Both the position numbers and the translations under genes were made by a program. From assembly GCF_001889525.1 (NCBI RefSeq), contig NZ_CP018192.1, positions 558,001 to 622,000 of the forward strand: a stretch of DNA of 64,000 nt. Direction: 5' to 3'. The first letter of the stretch is position 1, and each line of letters opens with the position of its first letter. Below the pieces are notes generated by a model, which saw nothing but the letters and a program-made list of their open reading frames with translations, did not search any database and was not told the origin of the DNA. Of this stretch, positions 51,137-60,111 are shown piece by piece. Origin of the DNA: Granulibacter bethesdensis (GTDB lineage Bacteria; Pseudomonadota; Alphaproteobacteria; Acetobacterales; Acetobacteraceae).

Positions 51137-52300
51137 TCACGCGCCAGAATGATCCGGGAGTATGGCCCGGGCAATGCGCATAGCAGCATTTGCGGCGGGT
51201 ATGCCCGCATAACACGCGACATGCATCAGTGTTTCTGCGACATCGCCGGGGGAGGCGCCGGTATTCCTTGTGGCGCGGCAATGGCCTTTGAACTCTTCCT
51301 CAGCACGCAGAGTGGCAAGGACGGCCAGGGTGATCAGGCTGCGGGTACGACGATCCAGACCTGGGCGTGACCATGGGCCGCCCCAGGCGGCCTCCGTCAT
51401 CCATGTCTGGAAATCCCGCTCGAAGGGGGAGGCGTGGTCGAAAGCACCCTGAACGAATTCCTCTCCCATGACAGCGCGGCGCGTGGTCAGGCCGCGCGTC
51501 AGCGCATCAGCCTGTGCCTGTGCGCCGATGAAGCGGTGGATCGCCTCCACAACCTGTCCGGGCTGTTCGGTGCAGATCATATGGGCGGCATTTTCAATGA
51601 TGGTGAAGGCCGCTCCGAGCCGGTCGCGAAGCGCTTCAGCCATGGGGATCGGGGTGGATCGGTCCTGATCCCCCACCAGCACAAGCGACGGTGCGAGAAT
51701 GGCTTCGGCATGATCCGACAGATCGGCGACGGAGAGGGCCTCGCACGCTGCGGCATATCCTTCCGGATCGGTCCGGCAGAGCATTGTATACAGGCCGTGA
51801 GCGGCGGGATCAGTCAGAAAGTTCTCTGTCACCCAACCGGGCAGCACTTGATCTGCCAGCAATGCCATTCCTTCCGCTCTCGCCAGCGCGGCGCGGTCCA
51901 GAAAACGGGACGGTTCTGCCATCGCCAGCCCGGTATCGCAGAGAATCAGCGAACGCACCCGGGCCGGAGCGATGGCTGCGAGCATCTGTGCTACCATGCC
52001 GCCCAGAGAAATTCCCGCGACATGCGCTTCATCCACGCTCAGCGCATCCAGCACCGCCAGCGCATCTCGCGCCAGCATGTCGATGCTGTATGGTCCCTGC
52101 GTCACCTCCGTCAGCCCATGTCCGCGCAGATCGGGACGGATGACGCGATAGCTTCGGGCCAGTTCGGCTGCCATGCCGTCCCAGGCTGCTCCGGTTGCAC
52201 CGAGCGCATGGAGCAGCAGGAAAGCGGGTGCTCCCTCCGGACCATCAACCGTCAGATGGATGTTCAAATCTCCAGCCAATTCCCCGGTGCGTAGAAACAT
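51137..52300 (-). CDS. pcaL: PcaD-PcaC fusion: 3-oxoadipate enol-lactonase / 4-carboxymuconolactone decarboxylase-like
   Basis: 387 residues. Residues 1-255 are an alpha/beta hydrolase with nucleophile Ser98 (VAGISLGGMVAQ), acid in LVGDQDRSTPI and His in IENAAHMICTEQP. Residues 265-387 are a CMD domain (GEEFVQGAFDHASPFERDFQ, EAAWGGPWSRPGLDRRTRSLITLAVL, EEEFKGHCRA). The fused form is known as PcaL in the beta-ketoadipate branch of protocatechuate degradation. No other pca gene is in the window, so the substrate could differ. It is divergent from the HbpS-like gene. Confidence 0.85.
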   Translation of the reverse strand: MFLRTGELAGDLNIHLTVDGPEGAPAFLLLHALGATGAAWDGMAAELARSYRVIRPDLRGHGLTEVTQGPYSIDMLARDALAVLDALSVDEAHVAGISLGGMVAQMLAAIAPARVRSLILCDTGLAMAEPSRFLDRAALARAEGMALLADQVLPGWVTENFLTDPAAHGLYTMLCRTDPEGYAAACEALSVADLSDHAEAILAPSLVLVGDQDRSTPIPMAEALRDRLGAAFTIIENAAHMICTEQPGQVVEAIHRFIGAQAQADALTRGLTTRRAVMGEEFVQGAFDHASPFERDFQTWMTEAAWGGPWSRPGLDRRTRSLITLAVLATLRAEEEFKGHCRATRNTGASPGDVAETLMHVACYAGIPAANAAMRIARAILPDHSGA

Positions 52301-52436
52301 CCGTCTTTATCCTCTTCCATGCTGAAGCCGTTCTGGACTTGCCGCGATGCTTCATGCAACGCATGGGCCAATGAAATGACGCGGCGACAGAGTCGTGAAG
52401 GCTGGCCACCAATGCTGAAAGAGGAAGTCGGATATC

Positions 52437-52883
52437 ATGAGCGATACAGGACAAGATACAGTGCTGACACTGAACAAGGCGCAAGCGATCGTTACGGCCA
52501 GCCTCGAAAAGGCGGCCTCTGCCGGGATGAAGCCACTGGCGATTGCGGTGCTGGATGCAAGGGGGGCGCTGAAGGCTTTTGGGGGGGCGGATGGTACCAG
52601 CCTGCGCCGGGGTGAGGTTGCGATCGGCAAGGCACATGGCGCGGTGGCGCTGGGTATGGGCAGCCGGGCAATTGCTGATCGTGCCGCAACGGATCCAAGT
52701 TTTGTGGCGGCGGTGACTCATGCGGTTGGTGGCTCCCTCATTCCCGTGCCGGGCGGGGTGCTGATCATGGCGGGTGACACTCTTCTGGGTGCGGTCGGTG
52801 CGTCGGGCGATACATCCGACAATGACGAGGCGGCGGTGGTCGCGGGGATCGAGGCCGCAGGATACACCGCACGCATCCGTTAA
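52437..52883 (+). CDS. GlcG/HbpS-family protein (DUF336)
   Basis: 148 residues, one GlcG/HbpS domain (LNKAQAIVTASLEKAASAGMKPLAIAVLDARGALKAFGGADG, and VTHAVGGSLIPVPGGVLIM). Family members bind haem or accompany glycolate, PduO-type and aromatic pathways, often without a known activity. No signal peptide. An AGAGGAAGT sequence upstream can serve as ribosome site. Divergent from pcaL, 136 bases apart. Confidence 0.85.
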   Translation: MSDTGQDTVLTLNKAQAIVTASLEKAASAGMKPLAIAVLDARGALKAFGGADGTSLRRGEVAIGKAHGAVALGMGSRAIADRAATDPSFVAAVTHAVGGSLIPVPGGVLIMAGDTLLGAVGASGDTSDNDEAAVVAGIEAAGYTARIR

Positions 52884-52918
52884 TAGTGATGCGGACAGGG
52901 AGGTCATAAGCGGCGCTC

Positions 52919-54118
52919 ATGGCGGAGCATAAGATCGGATCATCTCTGCCGGGGCGTCGGATGGCGCTTGCGTGGGCGGCGTCCCTGTTGACGGGTGCTC
53001 ACAGTGCATGGGGGCGGGAGGAGGGGCGTTCCGGCATTCTATACCATTCTCTTCCCCGGACACCTTCTATCCCGGCTGCTGTCTCGCTTGATGCGACCGC
53101 CAGCCTGCTGCACCGCGTGGTCATGGGATGTAGTGGCGAGGATTATGCCATCGCCGTGCAGGCAGTGGCAGGGCAGAGGCTGGGGCGTCTTCAGACGAGG
53201 CTGGTGGTCGATGTCACCGATACGCTGCCGAGGATGGAAAGTATTCGGCAGGCCCGCATTCTGGCACGGCCTGCGCCTTGCGATGTGCTGCTGCTGGACG
53301 ACATCGCCATGTATACCCTGTCTCTGATCCAGCCCTTTCGTCCGGCCACACCGCAATTTCTGCCTGCTTTAATCGGTGTCGAACCGGATCTGCGGCTGCC
53401 CTATGCTGCTCCGCAGATGCAGAGCGGTCTGGTCATCGTCCGCCGTGCTTCCCTGACAAAGGACATGGTGCTGTTGCGCTATGGTGATCTGGCTTCACCG
53501 CGGCTGCATGGGCGGGTTGGGTTTTCGGATGCGCAGTATCTTCAGGTCATGGGCGCTGCCACGTTGGCCATGGGTGGGAGCATGACCTATTATGGCCCCG
53601 GTCTGACCTGGCTGCGCCGCCTGCGTCACCATGGAGCGCGGAGCTATCCGAGTGATGAAGCATTGGGCAATGCCCTCCGTACCGGAGAGATCGTTGCCGC
53701 CCTGACCTTGCAGGCCAATGCAGTGATCTGGCAGCAGATGGTAGGTGATCTTTCCTGGCATGCGGCAGAGGAGGGGGTGATTCCCGTCATCATGCAGGCA
53801 GCCATGCTGCGCGATGATGCCGATCCTGCCGCCGCCGCTCTGGCCTGTAATATGCTGCTGGAACCGAGGGTGCAGACCGATCTGATGCACCGTACCGGTC
53901 TTTTGCCGACCGTAACCTCCCTGCTGGAGGATCACGAAACGATCCGGGTCTATGGTTTTTCCACCTATCAGCGGGATCGGTTCCAGTGGCCGGCTTATTC
54001 CTATCTGGCAGGGGAGATGATGGCGCTGTGGAAACAGTGGATTGCCATTTTTGATGCCCGGCCCGTGCGTCCGGCCCACCGTCAGGCGGGGCATCCGAAA
54101 CCGGGGACCAAACCGTGA
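52919..54118 (+). CDS. Orphan periplasmic solute-binding-type protein
   Basis: 399 residues. The N-terminus has GRRMALAWAASLLTGAHSAWG, a likely (perhaps Tat-type) export signal. The body resembles type 2 periplasmic binding proteins for polyamine, iron or spermidine-like ligands (CDVLLLDDIAMYTL, LHGRVGFSDAQY, ALRTGEIVAALTLQANAV). No permease or ATPase gene is near. It follows the HbpS-like gene by 35 bases with AGGGAGG upstream. The ligand is unknown. Confidence 0.65.
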   Translation: MAEHKIGSSLPGRRMALAWAASLLTGAHSAWGREEGRSGILYHSLPRTPSIPAAVSLDATASLLHRVVMGCSGEDYAIAVQAVAGQRLGRLQTRLVVDVTDTLPRMESIRQARILARPAPCDVLLLDDIAMYTLSLIQPFRPATPQFLPALIGVEPDLRLPYAAPQMQSGLVIVRRASLTKDMVLLRYGDLASPRLHGRVGFSDAQYLQVMGAATLAMGGSMTYYGPGLTWLRRLRHHGARSYPSDEALGNALRTGEIVAALTLQANAVIWQQMVGDLSWHAAEEGVIPVIMQAAMLRDDADPAAAALACNMLLEPRVQTDLMHRTGLLPTVTSLLEDHETIRVYGFSTYQRDRFQWPAYSYLAGEMMALWKQWIAIFDARPVRPAHRQAGHPKPGTKP

Positions 54119-54136
54119 TGAGGACGGCTGGGAAAT

Positions 54137-54165
54137 TTGACTTTTCGATGAACGCTCTCTATAGG
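54137..54165 (+). promoter_or_regulatory. Strong sigma-70-like promoter of rpsD
   Basis: TTGACT (54137-54142) and TATAGG (54160-54165) with a 17-base spacer, about 130 bases before the rpsD start codon. It fits a highly expressed ribosomal protein gene with a structured leader. Confidence 0.65.
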
Positions 54166-54214
54166 GCCGCCCTCATGGCCGGGAACGCGGACGGACCTTC
54201 GGGGTTCGCGCCCG

Positions 54215-54234
54215 CCGGATGCAGCTGCATCCGG
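54215..54234 (+). promoter_or_regulatory. 20-bp palindrome in the rpsD leader
   Basis: CCGGATGCAG followed by its reverse complement CTGCATCCGG, with no spacer, lies between promoter and start codon of rpsD. S4 represses its own mRNA in several bacteria through leader structures, so this could be part of such an element. As a gapless palindrome it could also be a protein-binding site. Confidence 0.4.
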
Positions 54235-54296
54235 ACTACCGGTGCAACAAAAGACTCAAGGCGCATGCCGGGTCACATAAAGAAGGCTGTCCTGCG

Positions 54297-54914
54297 ATGA
54301 CCAAACGCGCAGAATCGAAATTCAAGATCAATCGCCGCCTTGGCGTCAACCTGTGGGGCCGCGCCAAGTCTCCGCTGAACAAGCGTGACTACGCGCCAGG
54401 CCAGCATGGTCAGCGCCGCAAAGGCAAGCCGAGCGATTTCGGCATTCAGCTGATGGCGAAGCAGAAGCTGAAGGGCTATTACGGCAATATCAGCGAGAAG
54501 CAGTTCCGCAAATATTATGAGGAAGCGGTGCGTCGCAAGGGCGATACCTCCGAGAACCTCATTGAGCTGCTGGAGCGCCGCCTGGACGCCGTCATTTATC
54601 GTATGAAGTTCGCGCTGACCCCGTTTGCGGCGCGTCAGTTCGTGAACCATGGCCATGTGCTGGTGAACGGCAAGCGCGTCAACATCCCGTCCTATCTGGT
54701 GAAGGTCGGTGACGTGGTGGAAGTGCGTGAGAAGTCGAAGCAGCTCGCCATGGTGCTGGATGCCACCCAGAGCGGTGAGCGCGATGTGCCGGAATATCTG
54801 CACGTCGATCATCGCCTGATGAAGGGCACCTATGCCCGCTATCCGAAGCTGTCCGATGTGCCGTACCCGGTGCAGATGGAACCGAATCTGGTCATCGAAT
54901 TCTATTCTCGCTGA
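54297..54914 (+). CDS. rpsD: 30S ribosomal protein S4
   Basis: 205 residues. Primary 16S rRNA-binding protein. It shows N-terminal [39 protein letters not shown] and the S4 RNA-binding domain ([40 protein letters not shown]). The ATG at 54297 matches the family start; an earlier ATG at 54219 is rejected. The zinc-binding cysteines of some S4 proteins are absent (C- type). Followed by a hairpin and then prfC. Confidence 0.97.
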   Translation: MTKRAESKFKINRRLGVNLWGRAKSPLNKRDYAPGQHGQRRKGKPSDFGIQLMAKQKLKGYYGNISEKQFRKYYEEAVRRKGDTSENLIELLERRLDAVIYRMKFALTPFAARQFVNHGHVLVNGKRVNIPSYLVKVGDVVEVREKSKQLAMVLDATQSGERDVPEYLHVDHRLMKGTYARYPKLSDVPYPVQMEPNLVIEFYSR

Positions 54915-54938
54915 TCCGGTTTTTATCGGTACGTTTTT

Positions 54939-54970
54939 CAACGCCGGGCATGGCAGCATGTCCGGCGTTG
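54939..54970 (+). terminator. Hairpin after rpsD, possible terminator
   Basis: CAACGCCGGGCATG and CATGTCCGGCGTTG pair over 14 positions with one G-U, around GCAG, 24 bases after the rpsD stop. Only CCGTTT follows, so termination may be partial. Confidence 0.5.
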
Positions 54971-55013
54971 CCGTTTCTGCCGCTGCTTGTCCTGATGGGG
55001 TGCGCTTCGAGTG

Positions 55014-56552
55014 ATGACCGCGCTTGCCAATGAAATCCGCCGCCGCCGCACCTTTGCGATCATTTCCCACCCTGACGCGGGTAAAACCACCCTGACCGAG
55101 CGGTTGCTGGTCGCTGGTGGGGCTATTCAGCTTGCAGGAAATGTCCGTGCCAAAGGGGAGCGGCGTCGCACCCGGTCGGACTGGATGGCTATCGAGCGGG
55201 ATCGCGGCATTTCCGTCGTCACCTCGGTCATGACGTTCGAATACAAGGATTGCGTGTTCAATCTGCTGGATACGCCCGGCCACGAGGATTTCTCGGAAGA
55301 CACTTATCGCACGCTGACGGCGGTGGACTCGGCGGTGATGGTGATTGACGCTGCGAAAGGCATCGAGGCCCGCACCCGCAAGTTGTTCGAGATCTGCCGT
55401 CTGCGCGATATTCCCATCATCACCTTCATCAACAAGATGGATCGTGAGGCGCAGGATCCGTTCGCATTGCTGGACGAGGTTGCGAACACGCTGGCGCTGG
55501 ATACCGCGCCGGTCACCTGGCCTGTGGGCAGGGCGGCGGATTTCATTGGCACCTATGACCTGCGTTTGCAGGAATATCGCCTGACGCAGCAGGTTCCGGA
55601 GTCCGATCCCCGCATGCAGGGGGTTGCGGAGGAGCTGGAGCTGGTCCGTGCCGCCCTGCCGGAATTCGAGGTGGAAGGCTTCATGGAAGGCCATCTGACC
55701 CCGGTTTTCTTCGGTGCGGCGATCAAGGATATCGGCGTGACCGATCTGCTCGATGCGCTGTCAGCTTTCGGGCCGCCGCCCCGGGCGCAGCCGGCGGATA
55801 CCCGTGTCGTCTCGGCGGAAGAAGAAACAGCCACTGCGTTGGTGTTCAAGATTCAGGCGAATATGGATCCCAATCATCGGGACCGGATTGCCTTTGCCCG
55901 CGTATGCTCCGGCAAGATCGTGCGCGGCATGCGGATGAAGCAGGCTCGTACCGGCAAACAGATTCCGCTGCATGCGCCGCAATTCTTCTTCGCGCGCGAC
56001 CGTCAGTTGGCCGAAGAAGCCTTTGCAGGTGACGTGGTGGGGATTCCCAATCACGGCACGCTACGCATCGGTGATACGCTGACGGAGGAAGAAGGGCTGA
56101 ACTTCACCGGTGTGCCTTATTTCGCCCCGGAAATCCTTCGCCGTGTGCAGATCAAGGACGCTATGAAAGCCAAAAAGCTCAAGCAGGCTCTGCAGGAGCT
56201 GGCCGAAGAAGGCGTCGTACAGCTGTTTCGCCCGCGCGATGGCTCCCAGCCGATTGTCGGCGTGGTGGGGGTGTTGCAGCTTGATGTGCTGATGGCGCGT
56301 CTGGCCAATGAATATGGGGTACCGATTACTTTCGATCAGACACCGTTTTCGCTGGCGCGCTGGGTGTCCGGGGAGAAAGCGGCGCTGGAGAAATTCATTG
56401 ATGCGCAACGCAGCGCCATGGCGGATGATGTCGATGGCGATCCGGTTTTTCTGGCAAGCTCCGCCTTTATGATGCGGCGTACGGCGGAACTGAGTCCCGA
56501 GATTACGTTCCGTGACGTCAAGGACATGCATGCGGATGCTGTTTCTGCATAA
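55014..56552 (+). CDS. prfC: Peptide chain release factor 3
   Basis: 512 residues. GTPase that recycles RF1/RF2 after termination. G motifs are ISHPDAGKTTLTERLL (G1), LLDTPGHEDFSEDTYRTL (G3) and FINKMDREAQDP (G4). RF3-specific segments are RTRSDWMAIERDRGISVVTSVM and PNHRDRIAFARVCSGKIVRGM. Translation may begin at the ATG (55014) or the GTG directly before it (55011). Length is slightly under the E. coli protein (529). Confidence 0.96.
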   Translation: MTALANEIRRRRTFAIISHPDAGKTTLTERLLVAGGAIQLAGNVRAKGERRRTRSDWMAIERDRGISVVTSVMTFEYKDCVFNLLDTPGHEDFSEDTYRTLTAVDSAVMVIDAAKGIEARTRKLFEICRLRDIPIITFINKMDREAQDPFALLDEVANTLALDTAPVTWPVGRAADFIGTYDLRLQEYRLTQQVPESDPRMQGVAEELELVRAALPEFEVEGFMEGHLTPVFFGAAIKDIGVTDLLDALSAFGPPPRAQPADTRVVSAEEETATALVFKIQANMDPNHRDRIAFARVCSGKIVRGMRMKQARTGKQIPLHAPQFFFARDRQLAEEAFAGDVVGIPNHGTLRIGDTLTEEEGLNFTGVPYFAPEILRRVQIKDAMKAKKLKQALQELAEEGVVQLFRPRDGSQPIVGVVGVLQLDVLMARLANEYGVPITFDQTPFSLARWVSGEKAALEKFIDAQRSAMADDVDGDPVFLASSAFMMRRTAELSPEITFRDVKDMHADAVSA

Positions 56553-56650
56553 GCACATGTGCTGATCTGATGGATGGGAATAATTGGACGTCTTCAAGCC
56601 AAGGTGCTGCCTGATTATGTAGGTGTTTCAGACTCCGCCGGGTAAGGACA

Positions 56651-57400
56651 ATGCAAATGCAGGATGCCGAGCTGGAAAAGCAGTTACAGGATGATGCCAC
56701 GGCTGCTCGGGAGGCCTCGTTGCATCCGGTGAGGGATGCGGTTTCAATACCTCATGGCGCAGGCCTGCCGTTGTTGCATCAGGCCATCACAGAAGAATTC
56801 GCCGGCCGTATTGCCGTGGTCTCATCCTTCGGGGCCGAATCCGCCCTGCTGCTCGCGCTGGTGGCGGAGATAGACCCTGCGATACCGATTGTCTTTCTGG
56901 AAACGGAGCGCCATTTTCCGGAGACGCTCGCCTATCGGCAGCAATTGGCGGACCTGCTTGGGCTGACCGGTATCCGCGATATCCACCCGGATCCGGAGGA
57001 GGCAGCGGCTCAGGACCCTGATGCCGAGTTATGGTATTTCGATGCCGATGCATGCTGCGCCCTGCGTAAGGTGCGCCCGCTTGAAAAGGCTTTGTCCGGT
57101 TTCGATGCCTGGATCAGTGGGCGCAAACGTCATCAGGCCAGTACGCGCGCGGCGCTGCCCTTCCGGGAGATCGAGGGCAAGTTTACCAAATTCAATCCGC
57201 TGGCCGACTGGGGGGCTGCCGATATCGAGGCGGAAATGACGCGGCGCCAGTTGCCGCGTCATCCTTTGGTGGCAAAAGGATACCCGTCAATCGGCTGCGC
57301 CCCCTGCACCCAACCGGTGGCGCCCGGGGCCGATCCGAGATCAGGTCGATGGAGAGGCCGCGCCAAAACCGAATGCGGTATTCATCGGCCAACGGGCTGA
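56651..57400 (+). CDS. cysH: Assimilatory adenylyl-sulfate (APS/PAPS) reductase
   Basis: 249 residues. Reduces activated sulfate to sulfite. The nucleotide site is VVSSFGAESALLLAL. C135-C136 and C216-x2-C219 form the [4Fe-4S] motif typical of the bacterial APS-reductase type, and the C-terminal KTECGIH carries the catalytic Cys242. The iron-sulfur motif suggests APS rather than PAPS as substrate. Two nearby ATGs (56651, 56657) follow AAGGACA. No other cys gene is in the window. Confidence 0.92.
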   Translation: MQMQDAELEKQLQDDATAAREASLHPVRDAVSIPHGAGLPLLHQAITEEFAGRIAVVSSFGAESALLLALVAEIDPAIPIVFLETERHFPETLAYRQQLADLLGLTGIRDIHPDPEEAAAQDPDAELWYFDADACCALRKVRPLEKALSGFDAWISGRKRHQASTRAALPFREIEGKFTKFNPLADWGAADIEAEMTRRQLPRHPLVAKGYPSIGCAPCTQPVAPGADPRSGRWRGRAKTECGIHRPTG

Positions 57401-57415
57401 CAGCGCAGCCCGTTG
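57390..57415. repeat. 10-bp inverted repeat spanning the cysH stop codon
   Basis: CAACGGGCTG and CAGCCCGTTG with a 6-base spacer; the TGA stop of cysH is within and next to the left arm. It has no T-run and lies between convergent cysH and the aldo/keto reductase. It may act as a weak bidirectional terminator or mRNA end protector. Confidence 0.4.
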
Positions 57416-57428
57416 CGCTCACGAGACA

Positions 57429-58463
57429 TCAGCCGACAGGGAAGGGGTTACGCTCAGAGAATTGGGCTTGATGCCAGTAGGGATAGATTTTTGGTACCTC
57501 GCTGGCTGCATCCAGTCTGGCAACCTGATCCTCCGTCAAATTCCAGCCGATGGCGCCAAGATTATCGCGTAGCTGCTGCTCATTGCGGGCACCGATGATC
57601 ACGTTGGCAACCCCCGGGCGTTGCAGCAGCCAGTTCAGGGCGATCTGCGGGACGGTTTTTCCGGTCTCCTGCGCGATTTCGTCCAGTGCATCGACAACTT
57701 TATACAGATAGTCGTCATCGACCTGCGGTCCCGGATCGGCAGCACGATGCAGCCGGCTGGTTTCAGGCAGAGGTTGACCGCGTCTGATTTTACCCGTCAG
57801 CCGTCCCCAACCGAGTGGACTCCACACCATGCAGCCCACTCCTTGATCGAGACCGAGCGGCATCAATTCCCACTCATATTCCCGACCGACGAGGCTGTAA
57901 TAGGCCTGATGCGAAATATAGCGTGGCAGATTATAGGCCTGCGCACAGGCCAGTGATTTCATCAGATGCCAGCCGGAGAAATTGGAGCATCCAACATAGC
58001 GGATTTTTCCTGCCCGGATCAGATCATCCAGCGTGTTCAGCACTTCCTCGACCGGGGTTTTCGCGTCGAAACCGTGCAAATGGAACAGGTCGATGTAATC
58101 GGTTCCCAGGCGCTTCAGGGATGCTTCGACCGAGCGGATCAGATGCAGGCGTGATGACCCGACATCGTTATATCCACTACCGGCCCGGAAAGTGGCTTTG
58201 GTGGAAATAAGAACCTGATCCCGCCGCCCGGCAATGGCACCGCCCAGCACCTCTTCGGCGATACCGGCTGAATAAATATCGGCGCTGTCAAAAAAATTCA
58301 GACCCGCCTCAAGGCAGATATCGACCAGCCGCGTTGCTGCCTGAACATCTGTATCGCCCCATTCCTTGAAAAGCGCTCCCTTGCCGCCGAAAGTGCCGGT
58401 ACCAAGGCTGAGCACGGGAACAAAAAGCCCTGATCGGCCAAGCTGTCTGGTTTCCACACGCAT
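57429..58463 (-). CDS. Aldo/keto reductase
   Basis: 344 residues, NADPH-dependent oxidoreductase of the AKR superfamily. It shows LNFFDSADIYSAGIAEEVLGGA (catalytic Asp/Tyr), LISTKATF (Lys), YIDLFHLHGFD, YVGCSNFSGWHL and VIIGARNEQQLRDNLGA. It is closest to the YajO/PdxI-like or AKR11-type proteins; the substrate is unknown. The ATG at 58463 touches its AGGAGA, so the GTG at 58457, 7 bases from AGGAG, is a likely true start. A 28-bp palindrome lies just upstream. Confidence 0.9.
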   Translation of the reverse strand: MRVETRQLGRSGLFVPVLSLGTGTFGGKGALFKEWGDTDVQAATRLVDICLEAGLNFFDSADIYSAGIAEEVLGGAIAGRRDQVLISTKATFRAGSGYNDVGSSRLHLIRSVEASLKRLGTDYIDLFHLHGFDAKTPVEEVLNTLDDLIRAGKIRYVGCSNFSGWHLMKSLACAQAYNLPRYISHQAYYSLVGREYEWELMPLGLDQGVGCMVWSPLGWGRLTGKIRRGQPLPETSRLHRAADPGPQVDDDYLYKVVDALDEIAQETGKTVPQIALNWLLQRPGVANVIIGARNEQQLRDNLGAIGWNLTEDQVARLDAASEVPKIYPYWHQAQFSERNPFPVG

Positions 58464-58490
58464 TCTCCTGTCGATAAGAGATCATCGGGA

Positions 58491-58518
58491 CCATATAGTA
58501 ACGTAAGTTATTATATAG
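58491..58518. promoter_or_regulatory. 28-bp operator-like palindrome upstream of the aldo/keto reductase
   Basis: CCATATAGTAAC and GTTATTATATAG flank GTAA and pair at 10 of 12 positions. It lies 28 bases before the reductase start and 112 before the divergent FAD-protein gene. The GTAAC/GTTA core looks like a site for a MarR/HxlR- or TetR-type repressor. No such regulator gene is adjacent. Confidence 0.5.
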
Positions 58519-58629
58519 TCACCCTCTAAAATTCAGCTATTTGCAGCATCGTGGCATGATTGCTTTCCTTTTTTGGGTAAAATGCGTCTAGGCTTGGTTT
58601 TCCTGTCGATAAGCGGAATCGAGGTCTCG

Positions 58630-60093
58630 ATGAGTCCTGATAAAATCGCTGTCATCGGCGCGGGTTTCAGCGGGACGTTACTGGCCCTGCATGCCCTCCG
58701 ACGATGTCCCCCTGGTACCACGGTTACACTGATTGAACGCAACCGCCAGTTCGGGCGGGGTCAGGCTTACGCCACTGGCAATCCGAGCCATCTGCTCAAT
58801 GTCCCTGCCGGACGCATGAGCGCCTTTCACGATAATCCCCATCATTTTGTGGCCTGGTTGCGGGAGCATCCACAGGAGGCCGCAGCCTTTGGTGTGGCAC
58901 CGGGCACTGAAGAAGGCGCTTTTGTGCCGCGCTCCCTGTTCGGTAGTTATGTCCGCTCCCTGCTCAATGCCGAGCTTAAGGAGGATGAACGGCTCGAACT
59001 GGTGAGGGGCGATGCGCATGATCTGTGCTGCGGTCCTGATGGCAGGTTGCAGATCATGCTCGGGCAGGGCGCAACCGAGCGCGTGGTCGAGGCGGATCGT
59101 GTTGTCCTCGCCACCGGTAATTTCCCGCCGGCCCCCCCTCCGGTCGAGGATCCCTCTTTTTTCGATACGCCGTTCTACAGCCCTGATCCGTGGGCCACGG
59201 ATGCACTGACAGGGCTGGAGCCGGAAGCTCCGGTTTTCCTGATCGGCACCGGCCTGACCATGGTGGATGTGGCGGTTTCCCTGCTGGATCAGGGCCATCA
59301 TGGTCCTATCATGGCTGTGTCCAGACGAGGGCTGGTTCCGCTGCGTCATGGCGGAGGGGCGTTACCGCCTCTGCGGTCCAGCGCCCGGCAGAGCCATCCG
59401 GACAGTGAATTGTCACCGGATGACGCTGCCTTTCCGACCACCATCAACGATTTGCTCCGCTTTTTACGGCAGGAAGCCGCACGCTCTATAGCGTCGGGGG
59501 AAAGCTGGCAGCCGGTGGTGGACAGTCTGCGTCCCTTTACGATTGATGTATGGCAAACCATGCCGATGCGGGACAGGGCCAGATTTCTGCGCCACCTGCG
59601 GCCATGGTGGGATATTCACCGCCATCGCGTACCGCCTGCCACGGCTGGGCGGATTACCGATGCCAGGGCACGGGGACAGTTGCGGATTGCGGCCGGACGA
59701 ATCAGGGCTTTCGATATCACAGATCAAGGCGAGGTTCTGATCCGCTGGCGGAAGCGGGGGGAGGCCGATCTGACGACGACCCGTGCGGTACGAGTCATCA
59801 ACTGCTCCGGCCCTTGTGCCGATTATGCCCGGATCGGCCATCCACTGATTCGTTCCCTGCTCGATCGGGGATCGGTCAGGCCGGACCCGCTCGGGTTGGG
59901 GCTGGAAGTCACTGGGAACTGTGCCTTGCTGGACAAGGCCGGGCGTATTTCACGGCGGCTGTTTGCCGTGGGGCCGATCACCAAAGGTGCATTCTGGGAA
60001 ATGACCGCTGTGCCAGATATCCGGCGACAGGCCGAGTTTGTGGCAGGGCATCTCGCCGCCCTTATCAAGGCATCACCCTGCCGCGCCGCGTAG
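58630..60093 (+). CDS. FAD/NAD(P)-binding protein (flavin oxidoreductase-like)
   Basis: 487 residues. The N-terminal dinucleotide site IAVIGAGFSGTLLALHAL is followed by LIERNRQFGRGQAYATGNPSHLLNVPAGRMSA, typical of the FAD-NAD(P)-binding/HI0933-like (NAD_binding_9) family. A second site (VFLIGTGLTMVDVAVSLLDQG) and a C-terminal VGPITKGAFWEMTAVPDIRRQ follow. The family is mostly uncharacterised, with links to amino acid or hydroxylation chemistry. The ATG at 58630 follows a GAGG. No partner reductase or dioxygenase is adjacent. Confidence 0.82.
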   Translation: MSPDKIAVIGAGFSGTLLALHALRRCPPGTTVTLIERNRQFGRGQAYATGNPSHLLNVPAGRMSAFHDNPHHFVAWLREHPQEAAAFGVAPGTEEGAFVPRSLFGSYVRSLLNAELKEDERLELVRGDAHDLCCGPDGRLQIMLGQGATERVVEADRVVLATGNFPPAPPPVEDPSFFDTPFYSPDPWATDALTGLEPEAPVFLIGTGLTMVDVAVSLLDQGHHGPIMAVSRRGLVPLRHGGGALPPLRSSARQSHPDSELSPDDAAFPTTINDLLRFLRQEAARSIASGESWQPVVDSLRPFTIDVWQTMPMRDRARFLRHLRPWWDIHRHRVPPATAGRITDARARGQLRIAAGRIRAFDITDQGEVLIRWRKRGEADLTTTRAVRVINCSGPCADYARIGHPLIRSLLDRGSVRPDPLGLGLEVTGNCALLDKAGRISRRLFAVGPITKGAFWEMTAVPDIRRQAEFVAGHLAALIKASPCRAA

Positions 60094-60111
60094 CTGCAAC
60101 GGGAAATGGGA

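Noticed and set aside
54119-54296. tRNA or other structured RNA gene before rpsD
   Set aside because: The GGGTTCG-like segment has no cloverleaf arms around it. The promoter position makes an rpsD leader the simpler explanation.
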